From: Pseudohongiella spirulinae
GTDB lineage: Bacteria; Pseudomonadota; Gammaproteobacteria; Pseudomonadales; Pseudohongiellaceae
Reading direction: 5' to 3'
Assembly (NCBI RefSeq): GCF_001444425.1
Contig: NZ_CP013189.1
Location: forward strand, 1,798,001 to 1,862,000
DNA: 64,000 nucleotides
Shown: positions 9,267 to 18,052 of the stretch, in pieces
Layout: each line of letters begins with the position of its first letter
How positions within the stretch are numbered: position 1 is the first letter of the stretch
Notes under the pieces: generated by a model
What the model was told of the DNA's origin: nothing
Seen by the model: the letters and a program-made list of their open reading frames with translations, nothing else
Database searches by the model: none
Made by a program: the position numbers and the translations under genes

Positions 9267-9689
9267 ATGACGGTCGCCACTACCGGCATTTTGAGTGTCC
9301 GCAGCGAACAGCCCCGGCAGGCTGAGAAAAGCAGCGCGCCGCAGCGCAGCAAAGCGCGCGCGCAGGCGCTGAAACAGCATATGATGGACTCGCTTGCTGA
9401 TACCACCGAGCTGTCTGCATTGCAGGAACGCTTACTCAACAGTCTCACGCAAGGTATCGGGCTGGATGGTCTGCATTACCATAATGAAGCACTGGCACTG
9501 GATATTCAGCTGGGCCAACAGGTTGGCCACAGCTGTGGTTATCGGTTGCTGTGCACCGACGAATACCTGGGGGAGATTATCTTCAAACGCCGTCGTCGTT
9601 TCAGCGAACGCGAACTGGAGCTGATCGAGTCAGTTATTCCCGCCCTGGTCAGCCCGCTGCGCAAATCTCTGCGAAGCCAGCAAGACTGA
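9267..9689 (+). CDS. Stand-alone sensor-domain protein, paralogue of the neighbouring GGDEF N-terminus
   Basis: Uncharacterised 140-residue soluble protein. Residues 66-134 align without gaps with residues 64-132 of the upstream diguanylate cyclase: GLHYHNE against GLRYENE, GYRLL against SYRLI, YLGEI against QLGEL, RFSERELELIE against RFSESELHLFE, and SPLRKSL against CPLRNAL. It has no catalytic domain. The first 40 residues are basic and low-complexity. It lies 18 nt after the cyclase with AGAGGA before the ATG, so the pair is co-transcribed. It may compete with or modulate the cyclase sensor (inference). The stop lies 3 nt from the convergent rluB stop. Confidence 0.82.
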   Translation: MTVATTGILSVRSEQPRQAEKSSAPQRSKARAQALKQHMMDSLADTTELSALQERLLNSLTQGIGLDGLHYHNEALALDIQLGQQVGHSCGYRLLCTDEYLGEIIFKRRRRFSERELELIESVIPALVSPLRKSLRSQQD

Positions 9690-9692
9690 CCG

Positions 9693-10499
9693 CTAACGAC
9701 GCCGTTTCTGCGGCCGGGCCGGACGACGGGTGCTGCCGGAGGGTGGCGTCAGTCCGGCCAATTCATAAAGGCCGACCACTTCAGCCGTCTTCATTTCGTA
9801 AAACTGACCTTTTTTGACCCGACTGGGTATAAATACAGGCCCGTAACGGACCCGTTTCAGGCGGCTGACACGCACGCCCTGCGATTCCCACAGCTTGCGC
9901 ACCTCCCGGTTTCTGCCTTCCATGATCACCACGTGATACCAGCGGTTGCGTCCTTCACCGGCAAAGTATTGAACATCTGTGAATCGGCAAAGATGCTCTT
10001 CAATCATGACGCCCTTTAAAAGCGTCTTTATCATCTCATCGGTCACATCGCCGTTTATTCGCACGGCGTATTCACGATCAATATTGCTGGATGGGTGCAT
10101 CAGTCGGTTGGCCAGTTCACCGTCTGTGGTGAACAGCAGCAGACCGCTGGTGTTGAAATCCAGGCGCCCTACAGCTACCCAGCGCCCATGTTTGATTGGC
10201 GGCAGATGATCATACACGGACGGACGACCCTCGGGATCGCGCATGGAGCAGATTTCATTCTCGGGCTTGTTATATAGCAAAACCCGCGGCATGGCCGCAT
10301 CGTCACCCATATTGGCAACTTTTTTTCCATCCACGTGAATGGTGTCTTCCGGCGTCACACGATCCCCGATCGAGGCCACTTTCCCGTTAACACGCACCCG
10401 CCCCTCATCAATCCATGATTCCATGGTGCGTCGCGAACCAAAGCCCGCCCTGGCCAGCACTTTTTGCAATTTTTCGTCCTGTTGGACTTCTTCACTCAT
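9693..10499 (-). CDS. rluB: 23S rRNA pseudouridine(2605) synthase
   Basis: Isomerises U2605 of 23S rRNA. The 268 residues contain an S4 RNA-binding domain (about 10-60, LQKVLARAGFGSRR) and an RsuA/RluB catalytic domain with the nucleophile Asp114 in GRLDFNTSGLLLF. A basic Arg/Pro tail is common in RluB. The ATG at 10499 lies 8 nt inside the end of scpB, and the longer open frame upstream is scpB sequence. Last gene of the trpS-scpA-scpB-rluB group. Confidence 0.95.
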   Translation of the reverse strand: MSEEVQQDEKLQKVLARAGFGSRRTMESWIDEGRVRVNGKVASIGDRVTPEDTIHVDGKKVANMGDDAAMPRVLLYNKPENEICSMRDPEGRPSVYDHLPPIKHGRWVAVGRLDFNTSGLLLFTTDGELANRLMHPSSNIDREYAVRINGDVTDEMIKTLLKGVMIEEHLCRFTDVQYFAGEGRNRWYHVVIMEGRNREVRKLWESQGVRVSRLKRVRYGPVFIPSRVKKGQFYEMKTAEVVGLYELAGLTPPSGSTRRPARPQKRRR

Positions 10500-11319
10500 C
10501 CGTTTGATCCTGCTTATCCCGACCGTAGCCGAGAATGTCGTCAAGAGGTCGTTTGGCCAACGCCATCGCCTCATCCTCATCAATTAATTTGTCCGGGTCG
10601 ATCGCTTCATCATCGGTATCCGGCCCGGCGTCCTGTTCATCCGGCAGGGTCAGCACCCGTCCTTCCGACCCGTCACCCAGATCCAGCTCGGGATTGAGCT
10701 GATCCAGATCGCGGATTTCGGACAGCGGCGGCAACTCCTGCAGACTTTTCAGATTAAAATAATCCAGAAAGTGACGTGTCGTGGCAAACATGGCTGGTCT
10801 GCCCGGCACATCGCGATGGCCAACCACCCGTATCCACTCGCGGTCCAGCAGCGTGCGGATTATTGTGGAACTGACCGCCACACCCCGTATTTCCTCTATG
10901 TCACCGCGAGTAATCGGCTGACGATAGGCAATAAGACCCAGCGTCTCCAGCAAGGCCCGGGTATAGCGCTGCGGTTTTTCTTCTGACAGCCGCGCAATCC
11001 AGGGGCTCAAATGCTGCCTGACCTGAAAGCGAAAGCCCGAAGCGACCTCTTTCAACTCAAATCCCCGTTCTTCGCAGCCTTCAGCAATCCTGGCCAATGC
11101 GGCACGGATCTGATCATTTGTCGGACGCTCTGCCTCCACAAAGAGTTCGGCCAGTGCCGCCACCGACAGGGGTTTACCCGAAGCCATCAGCAATCCCTCG
11201 ATGATCTGCTGCAGCAGTTTTTCATCGATGTCGCGGGCGGCTTCTTCTACCGTCTCGACAGCCGCCTCATCAATAGGAGTGCCGTCTTCGGGCTCAATAG
11301 GAGTTGAGTTTTCAGTCAT
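10492..11319 (-). CDS. scpB: Segregation and condensation protein B
   Basis: Winged-helix kleisin-interacting subunit that works with ScpA and an SMC protein in chromosome compaction. The core (about 30-190) has the ScpB signature stretches GLLMASGKPLS and YRQPITRGDIEEIRG. A long acidic C-terminal tail (about 195-275, rich in Asp/Glu) follows the core. The gene starts 43 nt after scpA and overlaps rluB by 8 nt. Confidence 0.93.
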   Translation of the reverse strand: MTENSTPIEPEDGTPIDEAAVETVEEAARDIDEKLLQQIIEGLLMASGKPLSVAALAELFVEAERPTNDQIRAALARIAEGCEERGFELKEVASGFRFQVRQHLSPWIARLSEEKPQRYTRALLETLGLIAYRQPITRGDIEEIRGVAVSSTIIRTLLDREWIRVVGHRDVPGRPAMFATTRHFLDYFNLKSLQELPPLSEIRDLDQLNPELDLGDGSEGRVLTLPDEQDAGPDTDDEAIDPDKLIDEDEAMALAKRPLDDILGYGRDKQDQTDE

Positions 11320-11362
11320 TGCATACCTGCATCAGTTTCTTATCCGCCAACTGCCCCACTGC

Positions 11363-12184
11363 TCAGCTGCGCGCCTTGATGTGAATCGGCGCAAATGGTT
11401 CATTTTGTACAATATCAACCAATGAGTCTTTGACCAGCTCCATAACAGCCAAAAAGGTCACGACCACCCCAAGCCGGCCCTCTTCACGCATCAGCAAGGA
11501 GACCAGCGGCACAAAACGCTCACTGGACAGACGCACCAGAATTTCGGCCATTTTCTCACGGGTCGACAGGGTTTCGCGCTGCACCTGATGGTGCTCAAAC
11601 ATGTCCGCCCGTCGGAGTGCACCGGCCAGCGCCGCCAGAATTTCATGTAACTCAACAACCGGATCAGGCGCCGTGCGCTCAAGCTGAGGCCCGGTGGCTC
11701 CGGCTACAAAGATATCACGCTCAATGCGGGGCAGTTCGTCAAGATCTTCAGCCGCTTTTTTGTATCGCTCGTATTCCTGCAGACGTCTTATCAGTCGCGC
11801 GCGCGGATCTTCTTCGTCTTCCTCTTCATCCTTGCTGCGCGGCAGTAGCATGCGCGATTTGATCTCGGCCAGCATGGCGGCCATCACCAGATATTCGGCC
11901 GCCAGCTCAAACTGATGGGACTCCATCAGCTCGACATAAGCCATGTACTGCTCAGTGATCAGCGACACATCAATATCCAGAATATCGATATTTTGACGTT
12001 TGATCAGATACAGCAGCAAATCCAGCGGGCCTTCAAATGCCTCCAGAAAAACCTCCAGAGCATCCGGCGGAATATACAGATCCTGAGGCAGCTCGGTAAT
12101 CGCCTTACCCGCTATATACGCAAAGGGCATCTCATGCTGCGGAGGCTCCTGAGGTGAAATCTGTGTGATCGACGGATCGCTCAT
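11363..12184 (-). CDS. scpA: Segregation and condensation protein A (kleisin)
   Basis: Kleisin subunit bridging SMC heads. The 273 residues carry the family hallmark FEGPLDLLLYLIKRQNIDI near residues 50-68 and the middle block MAAMLAEIKSRMLLP, with an acidic run EEDEEDP after it. The start codon overlaps the trpS stop by ATGA. Encodes the partner of the following scpB. Confidence 0.94.
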   Translation of the reverse strand: MSDPSITQISPQEPPQHEMPFAYIAGKAITELPQDLYIPPDALEVFLEAFEGPLDLLLYLIKRQNIDILDIDVSLITEQYMAYVELMESHQFELAAEYLVMAAMLAEIKSRMLLPRSKDEEEDEEDPRARLIRRLQEYERYKKAAEDLDELPRIERDIFVAGATGPQLERTAPDPVVELHEILAALAGALRRADMFEHHQVQRETLSTREKMAEILVRLSSERFVPLVSLLMREEGRLGVVVTFLAVMELVKDSLVDIVQNEPFAPIHIKARS

Positions 12185-13407
12185 CAGCGGTAGGCCAGCC
12201 CCATTGCTTCGCGCACATCGCGCAATGTTTCGCGGGCTGACTCTCGAGCCTGTTCGCCGCCATCTGCCAGGATTGAACGCACCACATCGGGATCTTTCTC
12301 ATACTGCCGGGCTCGCTCCTGAATCGGCTCCAGCTCGGCAATGACCGCGTCAATCACTGGCTTTTTGCAGGCCAGACAGCCGATGCCCGCATTTCGGCAG
12401 CCATCCTGCACCCAGGCACGTGTACTGTCATCAGAATACACTTCATGCAACTGCCAGACCGGACACTTATCCGGATCACCCGGATCGGTCAGCCTTACTC
12501 GGGCTGGATCGGTTGGCATGGTGTTAATCTTTTTGGCAACCGTATCCAGATCCTCGCGCAGCGCAATGGTGTTGCCATAGGACTTGGACATCTTCTGTCC
12601 GTCCAGTCCCGGCATCTTGGCCGCCGGTGTCAGCAAGGCCTGCGGTTCGGCCAGAATCATTTTACCGCTGCCTTCCAGATATCCGTACAAACGCTCACGA
12701 TCACCCAGGGAAATATTCTGCTGCTCGCGAATCAAGGCCTGCGCCCGCTCCAGCGCCTCATGGTCACCCTTTTCCTGGTAGGCCGTGCGTAGTGTCTGGT
12801 AAAGACGCGCGGCTTTTTTGCCCATTTTTTTAACGGCGGCTTGGGCATTATCCTCAAAACCTGGCTCTCGCCCGTACAGATGATTGAATCGTCTGGCAAC
12901 TTCGCGGGTCAGTTCAACATGCGCCACCTGATCAGCACCGACCGGGACATTTCCGGCACGATAAATCAGAATGTCAGCGCTCTGCAGCAAGGGGTAACCA
13001 AGAAAACCGTAGGTTTCCAGATCGAGATCACGCAACTTTTCCTGCTGATCCTTGTAGCTGGGTACCCGCTCCAGCCAGCCCAACGGAGTCATCATCGACA
13101 GCAGCAGATGCAATTCCGCATGTTCGGGCACACGCGACTGAATAAACAGGGCCGCCGAGCCGGGGTTGACGCCTGCCGCCAACCAGTCAATCACCATGTT
13201 CAGCACATGCTCTTCCAACATTTGCGGCGAGGCATAATGTGTGGTCAGAGCGTGCCAGTCGGCAACAAAAAAGAAGCACTCATACTCGTGCTGTAATTTG
13301 ATCCAGTTCTTCAGAACCCCGTGATAGTGCCCCAAATGCAATTGACCGGTAGGACGCATTCCGGACAGAACACGTTTTTGCGACTCCACTGTAGACAAAC
13401 GACCCAC
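12184..13407 (-). CDS. trpS: Tryptophanyl-tRNA synthetase with a predicted iron-sulfur cysteine motif
   Basis: Class I aminoacyl-tRNA synthetase charging tRNA-Trp. In 407 residues the HIGH-type motif is LHLGHYHG (23-30) and the KMSKS loop is QKMSKSYGNT (271-280). About 75 extra residues between them are an insertion seen in the longer TrpRS type. Cys315, Cys337, Cys344 and Cys347 give C-x21-C-x6-C-x2-C near the anticodon-binding region. This closely matches the C-x22-C-x6-C-x2-C that holds a [4Fe-4S] cluster in Thermotoga maritima TrpRS. The reading starts at GTG 13407 next to GAGGGA; a second GTG 18 nt further in is possible. Confidence 0.95.
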   Translation of the reverse strand: MGRLSTVESQKRVLSGMRPTGQLHLGHYHGVLKNWIKLQHEYECFFFVADWHALTTHYASPQMLEEHVLNMVIDWLAAGVNPGSAALFIQSRVPEHAELHLLLSMMTPLGWLERVPSYKDQQEKLRDLDLETYGFLGYPLLQSADILIYRAGNVPVGADQVAHVELTREVARRFNHLYGREPGFEDNAQAAVKKMGKKAARLYQTLRTAYQEKGDHEALERAQALIREQQNISLGDRERLYGYLEGSGKMILAEPQALLTPAAKMPGLDGQKMSKSYGNTIALREDLDTVAKKINTMPTDPARVRLTDPGDPDKCPVWQLHEVYSDDSTRAWVQDGCRNAGIGCLACKKPVIDAVIAELEPIQERARQYEKDPDVVRSILADGGEQARESARETLRDVREAMGLAYR

Positions 13408-13458
13408 TCCCTCTTGAAAAAATCGGCGCTATTATCGCACGAATTAACAAAGACCATG

Positions 13459-14079
13459 TTACATAAACGGCGCGGGATCACCCTTGCCCGCACGCAGCAG
13501 CTGCGGCGCACCCTCAACCAGATCGACAACCGTGGTCGGCTCCAGTCCGCAGGCCCCGCTCTCAACAATCAGATCCACCAGTTTTCCGACCTGATCTTCG
13601 ATATCGTAGATCTCTGACAGCGGGTGTTCATCATCAGGCAGGATCAGACTGGTGCTCATCACCGGCTCACCTACTGCCTCCAGCAGAGCCAGAGTCACCG
13701 GATGATCCGGAATGCGCAGACCGATGGTTTTTCGCTTGGGGTGCATCAGGCGCCGGGGCACTTCAGCGGTGGCCGGCAGAATAAACGTATAGGCACCCGG
13801 CGTATAGGCCTTGAGCAGACGGTAGGCGCTGTTGCTGACTTTGGCATAGGTGGAGATTTCTGAAAGATCGCGACACATGAGCGTCAGATTATGTTTGTCA
13901 GACAACTGACGAATGCGCCGGATGCGCTCCAGAGCATTTTTATCGCCTATGTGACAGGCCAGCGCATAGGTTGAATCGGTGGGATACACCACGACACCAC
14001 CGCCTATCAGCACCTCGGCGGCACGCTGTATCAGTCGGGGCTCGGGATTTTCGGGATGTATTTGTAAAGTCTGAGTCAT
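13459..14079 (-). CDS. yciO: YciO family protein (YrdC/Sua5 fold)
   Basis: Relative of the threonylcarbamoyl-adenylate synthase TsaC. The 206 residues are the E. coli YciO length. GGVVVYPTDSTYALAC near the N-terminus is the YrdC nucleotide motif, with the KHNLTLMCRDL and KRKTIGLRIPDHP blocks further on. E. coli YciO is thought to have weak or distinct activity compared with TsaC, so its role is uncertain. The ATG at 14079 is preferred over an upstream in-frame extension with no family similarity. Confidence 0.9.
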   Translation of the reverse strand: MTQTLQIHPENPEPRLIQRAAEVLIGGGVVVYPTDSTYALACHIGDKNALERIRRIRQLSDKHNLTLMCRDLSEISTYAKVSNSAYRLLKAYTPGAYTFILPATAEVPRRLMHPKRKTIGLRIPDHPVTLALLEAVGEPVMSTSLILPDDEHPLSEIYDIEDQVGKLVDLIVESGACGLEPTTVVDLVEGAPQLLRAGKGDPAPFM

Positions 14080-14205
14080 GCGCGGCGTTGCGTTCCTGTC
14101 TGTGGTTCTTTTATGATCCCTGTGCCGGGAAAGCGCCAACAATAGCAGGCTGCCCCGGCAAAGTCGACATTCACTCAAGCACCGCAGAAACCTGCCAGGA
14201 GCCCC

Positions 14206-14505
14206 ATGTTATACGCCATTATCAGTGAAGATGTACCCAATAGCCTGCCCATCCGCATGCCGGTTCGTCCCGCACACCTGGAACGGGTAGAGGCACTGCG
14301 CGCCGAAGGCCGACTGATTATTGCCGGGCCACATCCGGCCATCGACAGCGAAGATCCGGGCGAGGCTGGCTTCACTGGCAGCCTGATCATCGCTCGCTTC
14401 GACTCTCTTGAGGATGCTCAAGGCTGGGCTGATGAAGACCCTTATCAAAAGGCCGGTGTCTACCAGCGCGTCACAGTCAAACCTTTCAAGCAGGTGCTGC
14501 CCTGA
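14206..14505 (+). CDS. YciI family protein
   Basis: Small cytosolic alpha/beta-barrel ferredoxin-like protein of 99 residues. Family features are the conserved His of VRPAHLERV near residue 23, [19 protein letters not shown], and DPYQKAGVY at the end. YciI proteins have a proposed hydrolase or lyase active site built on His-Asp, but no settled physiological function. CAGGAG sits 5 nt before the ATG. Divergent from yciO; convergent with the cyclophilin gene 24 nt away. Confidence 0.88.
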   Translation: MLYAIISEDVPNSLPIRMPVRPAHLERVEALRAEGRLIIAGPHPAIDSEDPGEAGFTGSLIIARFDSLEDAQGWADEDPYQKAGVYQRVTVKPFKQVLP

Positions 14506-14529
14506 ACAACCGGATCATTCTCTGGAAAA

Positions 14530-15123
14530 TCAGGGCGCAGGCGCGGGCTTCAGTCCATCGAAATTGCGGTTGAGTATGGTATTCCAGACCAGCAGGTCGG
14601 TAGATTTCCGTTCCCATAACGCCGAGATATCGCCATTGATGGTGACGCTGATCATTGTGTCACCCCGGCGGATTGCGTTCACAACATCCATGCCGCTGGT
14701 CACGTAACCAAACACCGAGTGATTGCCATCCAGATGCGGCGTCGGCAAGTGAGTGATAAAAAACTGGCTGCCATCGGTACCGGGTCCGGCATTGGCAGTT
14801 GAAATTACACCCGGACGATTATGTTTCAGGTTCGTCTCACCGCGAAAGGTATAACCCGGGCCACCACGCCCGGTGCCTTCCGGGTCACCAGTCTGAATCA
14901 TGAAACGTGGCTCAACCCGATGAAAAACCAGTCCATCGTAATAGCCTCGCAGCGCCAGGTTGATGAAATTGGCTGCCGACGTGGGCGCCGCGCCCTCCCG
15001 CAGACTCAGTTCAATCGTTCCCTTGCTGGTTTCAATGGTCGCCGTAATATTCTGAGCCTGCAGGCCCGTGGAACACAACAAGCCCACCAGCAATAAACCC
15101 AGCATCTGCCGCATTTTGATCAT
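14530..15123 (-). CDS. Periplasmic cyclophilin-type peptidyl-prolyl isomerase
   Basis: Cis-trans proline isomerase. The 197 residues begin with a signal peptide (LGLLLVGLLCSTGLQAQ, cleavage probably after residue 22-24). Cyclophilin motifs follow: LVFHRVEPRFMIQTGD, GSQFFIT and LDGNHSVFG. The usual tryptophan of the cyclosporin site is replaced by His, which is common in bacterial forms. The ATG at 15123 follows AGGGG and lies 20 nt after the xthA stop; the upstream in-frame extension falls in xthA. Confidence 0.92.
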   Translation of the reverse strand: MIKMRQMLGLLLVGLLCSTGLQAQNITATIETSKGTIELSLREGAAPTSAANFINLALRGYYDGLVFHRVEPRFMIQTGDPEGTGRGGPGYTFRGETNLKHNRPGVISTANAGPGTDGSQFFITHLPTPHLDGNHSVFGYVTSGMDVVNAIRRGDTMISVTINGDISALWERKSTDLLVWNTILNRNFDGLKPAPAP

Positions 15124-15143
15124 GCAAAAACCCCTGCTCGCTA

Positions 15144-15932
15144 TCATGACTGACTGGTTTGCCAATCCCACTCCAGATCAAGTGTCACCGGGGCGTGATC
15201 GGAAAAATTCTCATCAGTGTAAATTGTAGCATTCTCTACCCGTGAGGCCAGCGCCGGAGTGACTATGTGATAGTCCAGACGCCAGCCAACGTTTTTGGCT
15301 CTGGCCTGGCCCCTGTTTGACCACCAGCTGTACTGATCGGGCTGCTGATTCACCAGCCGGAAAGAGTCCACGTAACCCAGCTCATCGTAAAGTTGATCCA
15401 GCCAGGCCCTCTCCTCGGGCAGAAAACCTGAATTCTTGCGGTTGGCCCGCCAGTTTTTCAGGTCAATTTCCTTATGACAGATATTCCAGTCAGCGCACAG
15501 CACATATTCACGGCCCGACCCGCGAAACTGCTTTAACAAAGGCAGAAAACGATCCAGAAACTCAAATTTGATGGCCTGCCGGGCATCACCGCTGGATCCT
15601 GATGGCATATAAAGAGAAACAATGCTCAGATTACCAAAATCAGCCTGTATGTAGCGCCCTTCCTGGTCAGCCACCGACCAGCCAATGCCACGGCTGATCT
15701 TGTCCGGAGTAACACGGCAATAGATGGCCGTACCGGCATAACCTTTTTTTTCCGCATCGCAGAAAAACCGCTCATAGCCAGCAGGCCTGAACACCTCATC
15801 GTCGAGCTGATGAACCTGCGCTTTGGTTTCCTGCAGACACAGCACGTCAATCTGCTGACGGGAGAACCAATCAAAAAAGCCCTTGCGCGCGGCCGAACGA
15901 ATACCATTGCAGTTAAAGGTGGTGATGCGCAT
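15144..15932 (-). CDS. xthA: Exodeoxyribonuclease III
   Basis: AP endonuclease and 3' repair exonuclease. In 262 residues the EEP-fold motifs are FNCNGIR (Asn7 region), LCLQETKA (Glu35), LYMPSG, CADWNICH and the C-terminal SDHAPVTLDLE. The ATG at 15932 matches the family N-terminus (MRITTFNCNGIR); an upstream in-frame extension to 16016 does not. Confidence 0.96.
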   Translation of the reverse strand: MRITTFNCNGIRSAARKGFFDWFSRQQIDVLCLQETKAQVHQLDDEVFRPAGYERFFCDAEKKGYAGTAIYCRVTPDKISRGIGWSVADQEGRYIQADFGNLSIVSLYMPSGSSGDARQAIKFEFLDRFLPLLKQFRGSGREYVLCADWNICHKEIDLKNWRANRKNSGFLPEERAWLDQLYDELGYVDSFRLVNQQPDQYSWWSNRGQARAKNVGWRLDYHIVTPALASRVENATIYTDENFSDHAPVTLDLEWDWQTSQS

Positions 15933-16030
15933 CTGTACCCCACGTGTAAAAGCGCCCAAGTGTAACCAGAGCGTTCCGGGCTGGCAATCCGACCGATCAG
16001 CGCAGTTTTCAGTCAACTCACCGACATAAG

Positions 16031-16176
16031 GTTACATTTCATCGTGAAAATAAAAATATTTACCTAAAAGTGTTACTTTATTGCGCAACTGTGTTACTAT
16101 ACGCACCGTTACCGAGGCACAAAACGCCAACCGTAACAAACAAAGGTAACAAACCCTGTTTTTAAGATTGAGTAAC
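16031..16176. promoter_or_regulatory. Cluster of seven GTTAC/GTAAC pentamers
   Basis: GTTAC occurs at 16031, 16072, 16093 and 16108. Its complement GTAAC occurs at 16133, 16146 and 16172. All lie in the 264-nt divergent region between xthA and a small hydrophobic ORF. Two copies are preceded by TG (TGTTAC at 16071 and 16092) and lie 21 nt apart, two helical turns. Four forward copies followed by three reverse copies looks like a regulator-binding array. I cannot name the regulator. Confidence 0.5.
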
Positions 16177-16196
16177 CTCAAAAGGAGATGACTTAA

Positions 16197-16298
16197 ATGA
16201 GTGAACTGATCATTAGCGCACGAGCCGCACTGATCACCGCAGCCGTTGTAACAGCCTCAGTTGCTGTTCCTGTGCTGACCATTCTGGCTAACGTGTAA
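16197..16298 (+). CDS. Small hydrophobic peptide, 33 residues
   Basis: Short ORF beginning MSELIISARAALITAAVV and ending LTILANV. AAAAGGAGATGACTTAA directly before the ATG gives a strong ribosome site (GGAG at 9 nt). After a polar N-terminus, residues about 10-31 form one continuous hydrophobic helix rich in Ala, Val and Thr, the right length for a single membrane span. It is framed by the GTTAC cluster upstream and an intrinsic terminator about 90 nt downstream, so it looks like an independent monocistronic gene. I know no homologue and assign no function. Confidence 0.6.
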   Translation: MSELIISARAALITAAVVTASVAVPVLTILANV

Positions 16299-16389
16299 CA
16301 GACTTAACACCGAATTTTTGATGCGTGACTAAACTGGCTGACAGGAAGACGCGCATCTGTAAATGCAAGACCCGCGTGGACGGTTTTTT

Positions 16390-16424
16390 ACGCCGGCTCT
16401 GACCTTCAGAGCCGGCGTTTTTAT
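16390..16424 (+). terminator. Intrinsic terminator of the 33-residue peptide gene
   Basis: A perfect 13-bp GC-rich stem (ACGCCGGCTCTGA, loop CCT, then its complement) is followed by TTTTATT on the plus strand. It lies 11 nt before the convergent moaB stop. The minus strand lacks a U-tract after the stem, so the terminator serves the plus-strand transcript. Confidence 0.85.
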
Positions 16425-16435
16425 TGGCGGGACGA

Positions 16436-16951
16436 TTACACAGACTTAAGTTTGTCGACAAAATGGCAGGGCTTATGACGGCTATCGAGCTGCTGGGCAA
16501 TAATGCCCTGCCAGGCTGTGCGGCAGGCACCGGTAGACCCGGGCATGCAGAATACGATTGTGCCATTGCTCATGCCGGCAAAGGCGCGCGACTGGATAGT
16601 CGAGCTGCCGATCTCGGCGTGAGACAGGTAGCGGAAAATCTCCCCGAAACCATCAATGTGCATATCAAGCAAGGGGGTGACAGCCCGCACTGTATTATCA
16701 CGATGCGTAAAACCGGTGCCGCCGGTCAGTAACACCGCCTGCACCTGATCATCGGCAATCAGCGTGGCTACCAGAGCCCTTAACTTGTACGTATCATCTT
16801 TGACAATATGCCGGGCCAGGACAGTGTGACCCGCCTGCTGCAGGCTGTCGGCCAGATATTTTCCTGAGGTATCGGTCTGCTCGGTGCGAGTATCAGAAAC
16901 CGTCACCACCACCGCATTAACGGGTAAAAAACCAGTACTTTCTTTTGCCAT
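16436..16951 (-). CDS. moaB: Molybdopterin adenylyltransferase MoaB
   Basis: MogA/MoaB-fold protein of molybdenum cofactor synthesis. The 171 residues align end to end with E. coli MoaB: MAKESTGFLP against its N-terminus, then LTGGTGFTHRD, GFGEIFRYLS, GSSTIQSRA and MPGSTGACRTAW. The ATG at 16951 fits the family start. A GTG at 16960 that overlaps the moaA stop is closer to GGAGG but adds three foreign residues. Co-transcribed with moaA. Confidence 0.94.
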   Translation of the reverse strand: MAKESTGFLPVNAVVVTVSDTRTEQTDTSGKYLADSLQQAGHTVLARHIVKDDTYKLRALVATLIADDQVQAVLLTGGTGFTHRDNTVRAVTPLLDMHIDGFGEIFRYLSHAEIGSSTIQSRAFAGMSNGTIVFCMPGSTGACRTAWQGIIAQQLDSRHKPCHFVDKLKSV

Positions 16952-16959
16952 GTTTGGCA

Positions 16960-18039
16960 CTAACCTCCAGTCATGTTCATCAGCCGGACCGGCTGAGCGT
17001 AATCGGCCTCATAAAAATGATGACGCTCCGGCTTCAGATCCATGGCCGCGATGATGGCCTGCTTCAGCGACTCGCTGACCGGCTCTCTTTCCAGGTCTGC
17101 AAGATCGCCCAGTGGTGCCGGCCCCTGCTCTGCTAGCCCGCGCCGCAGTACGCTTCGTAAATCAGATGAATGTTCATTGCCCAGACACAGCAACAGGCGT
17201 CCTTCAACAGTTACCCGGACCCGGTTGCAGTCCGCACAAAAATTATGTGACATAGGTGAGATGAAACCGATGCGACTATCATAACCGGGAACACGGTAGT
17301 ATTTAGATGGCCCGGCGGTTCGCGCATCGCTGGCCTGGAGTGAATAGTGTGCCGAAATCTGTTCTCTGACCCAATCGTTGGTGCAGACAGTGTCTTCACG
17401 CTTGTGGTCAGACGCCTCTCCAAGAGGCATTTCCTCGATGAAGGCGATATCCAGACCCTGGTCAAGCGCGTAGTCGGTCAGTGCCATGACTTCGTCATCG
17501 TTGTACCCTTTCATGATGACGGCATTCAGACGGATACGCTCAAAATCCTCTTGCTGCGCTGCGGCAATTCCGGCCAGCACCCGATCAAGATCGCCAACCC
17601 GCGTGATACGACGAAAACGCTCCGGCTGCAGGCTGTCAATGCTGATATTGATACGAGTAACCCCTGCCCTGCGCAGCGGCGCCGCGAGTTTCTGCAATTG
17701 TGCGCCATTGGTCGTCAACAATAGCTCATTCAGGCCGGGCAATCGCCCCAACGCCTCAATCAGGCTCATAACGTTACTTCGCACCAGCGGTTCGCCGCCT
17801 GTCAATCGCAATCGCTTTACGCCAAGCTCAGTAAAAGCCTTGCCGATTGCATAGATTTCTTCCAGGCTCAGTACCTGTCGGCGTGGCAGAAAAGTCATCT
17901 GTTCGGTCATGCAGTACACACACCGGAAATCACATCGGTCTGTGACTGACAAACGCACATAGTCCACCCGTCGACCAAAACGATCGATCAATGCGGGCGT
18001 TTCACTACCTGCGGACATGGACTTTGCAGCTTCTGTCAT
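16960..18039 (-). CDS. moaA: GTP 3',8-cyclase (radical SAM)
   Basis: First step of molybdopterin synthesis, GTP to 3',8-cyclo-GTP. From the ATG at 18039 the protein has 359 residues. The radical-SAM cysteines are Cys36, Cys40 and Cys43 (CDFRCVYC). The C-terminal second cluster is FCADCNRVR with a further Cys in LLLCLG, and the chain ends in the required Gly-Gly. The start is uncertain: ATG 18039 and ATG 18018 both lack a clear ribosome site, and a GTG at 18069 overlaps ccmI. Last-but-one gene of the ccm operon, overlapping moaB's region by one base. Confidence 0.94.
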   Translation of the reverse strand: MTEAAKSMSAGSETPALIDRFGRRVDYVRLSVTDRCDFRCVYCMTEQMTFLPRRQVLSLEEIYAIGKAFTELGVKRLRLTGGEPLVRSNVMSLIEALGRLPGLNELLLTTNGAQLQKLAAPLRRAGVTRINISIDSLQPERFRRITRVGDLDRVLAGIAAAQQEDFERIRLNAVIMKGYNDDEVMALTDYALDQGLDIAFIEEMPLGEASDHKREDTVCTNDWVREQISAHYSLQASDARTAGPSKYYRVPGYDSRIGFISPMSHNFCADCNRVRVTVEGRLLLCLGNEHSSDLRSVLRRGLAEQGPAPLGDLADLEREPVSESLKQAIIAAMDLKPERHHFYEADYAQPVRLMNMTGG

Positions 18040-18052
18040 ATAAACACTATAG

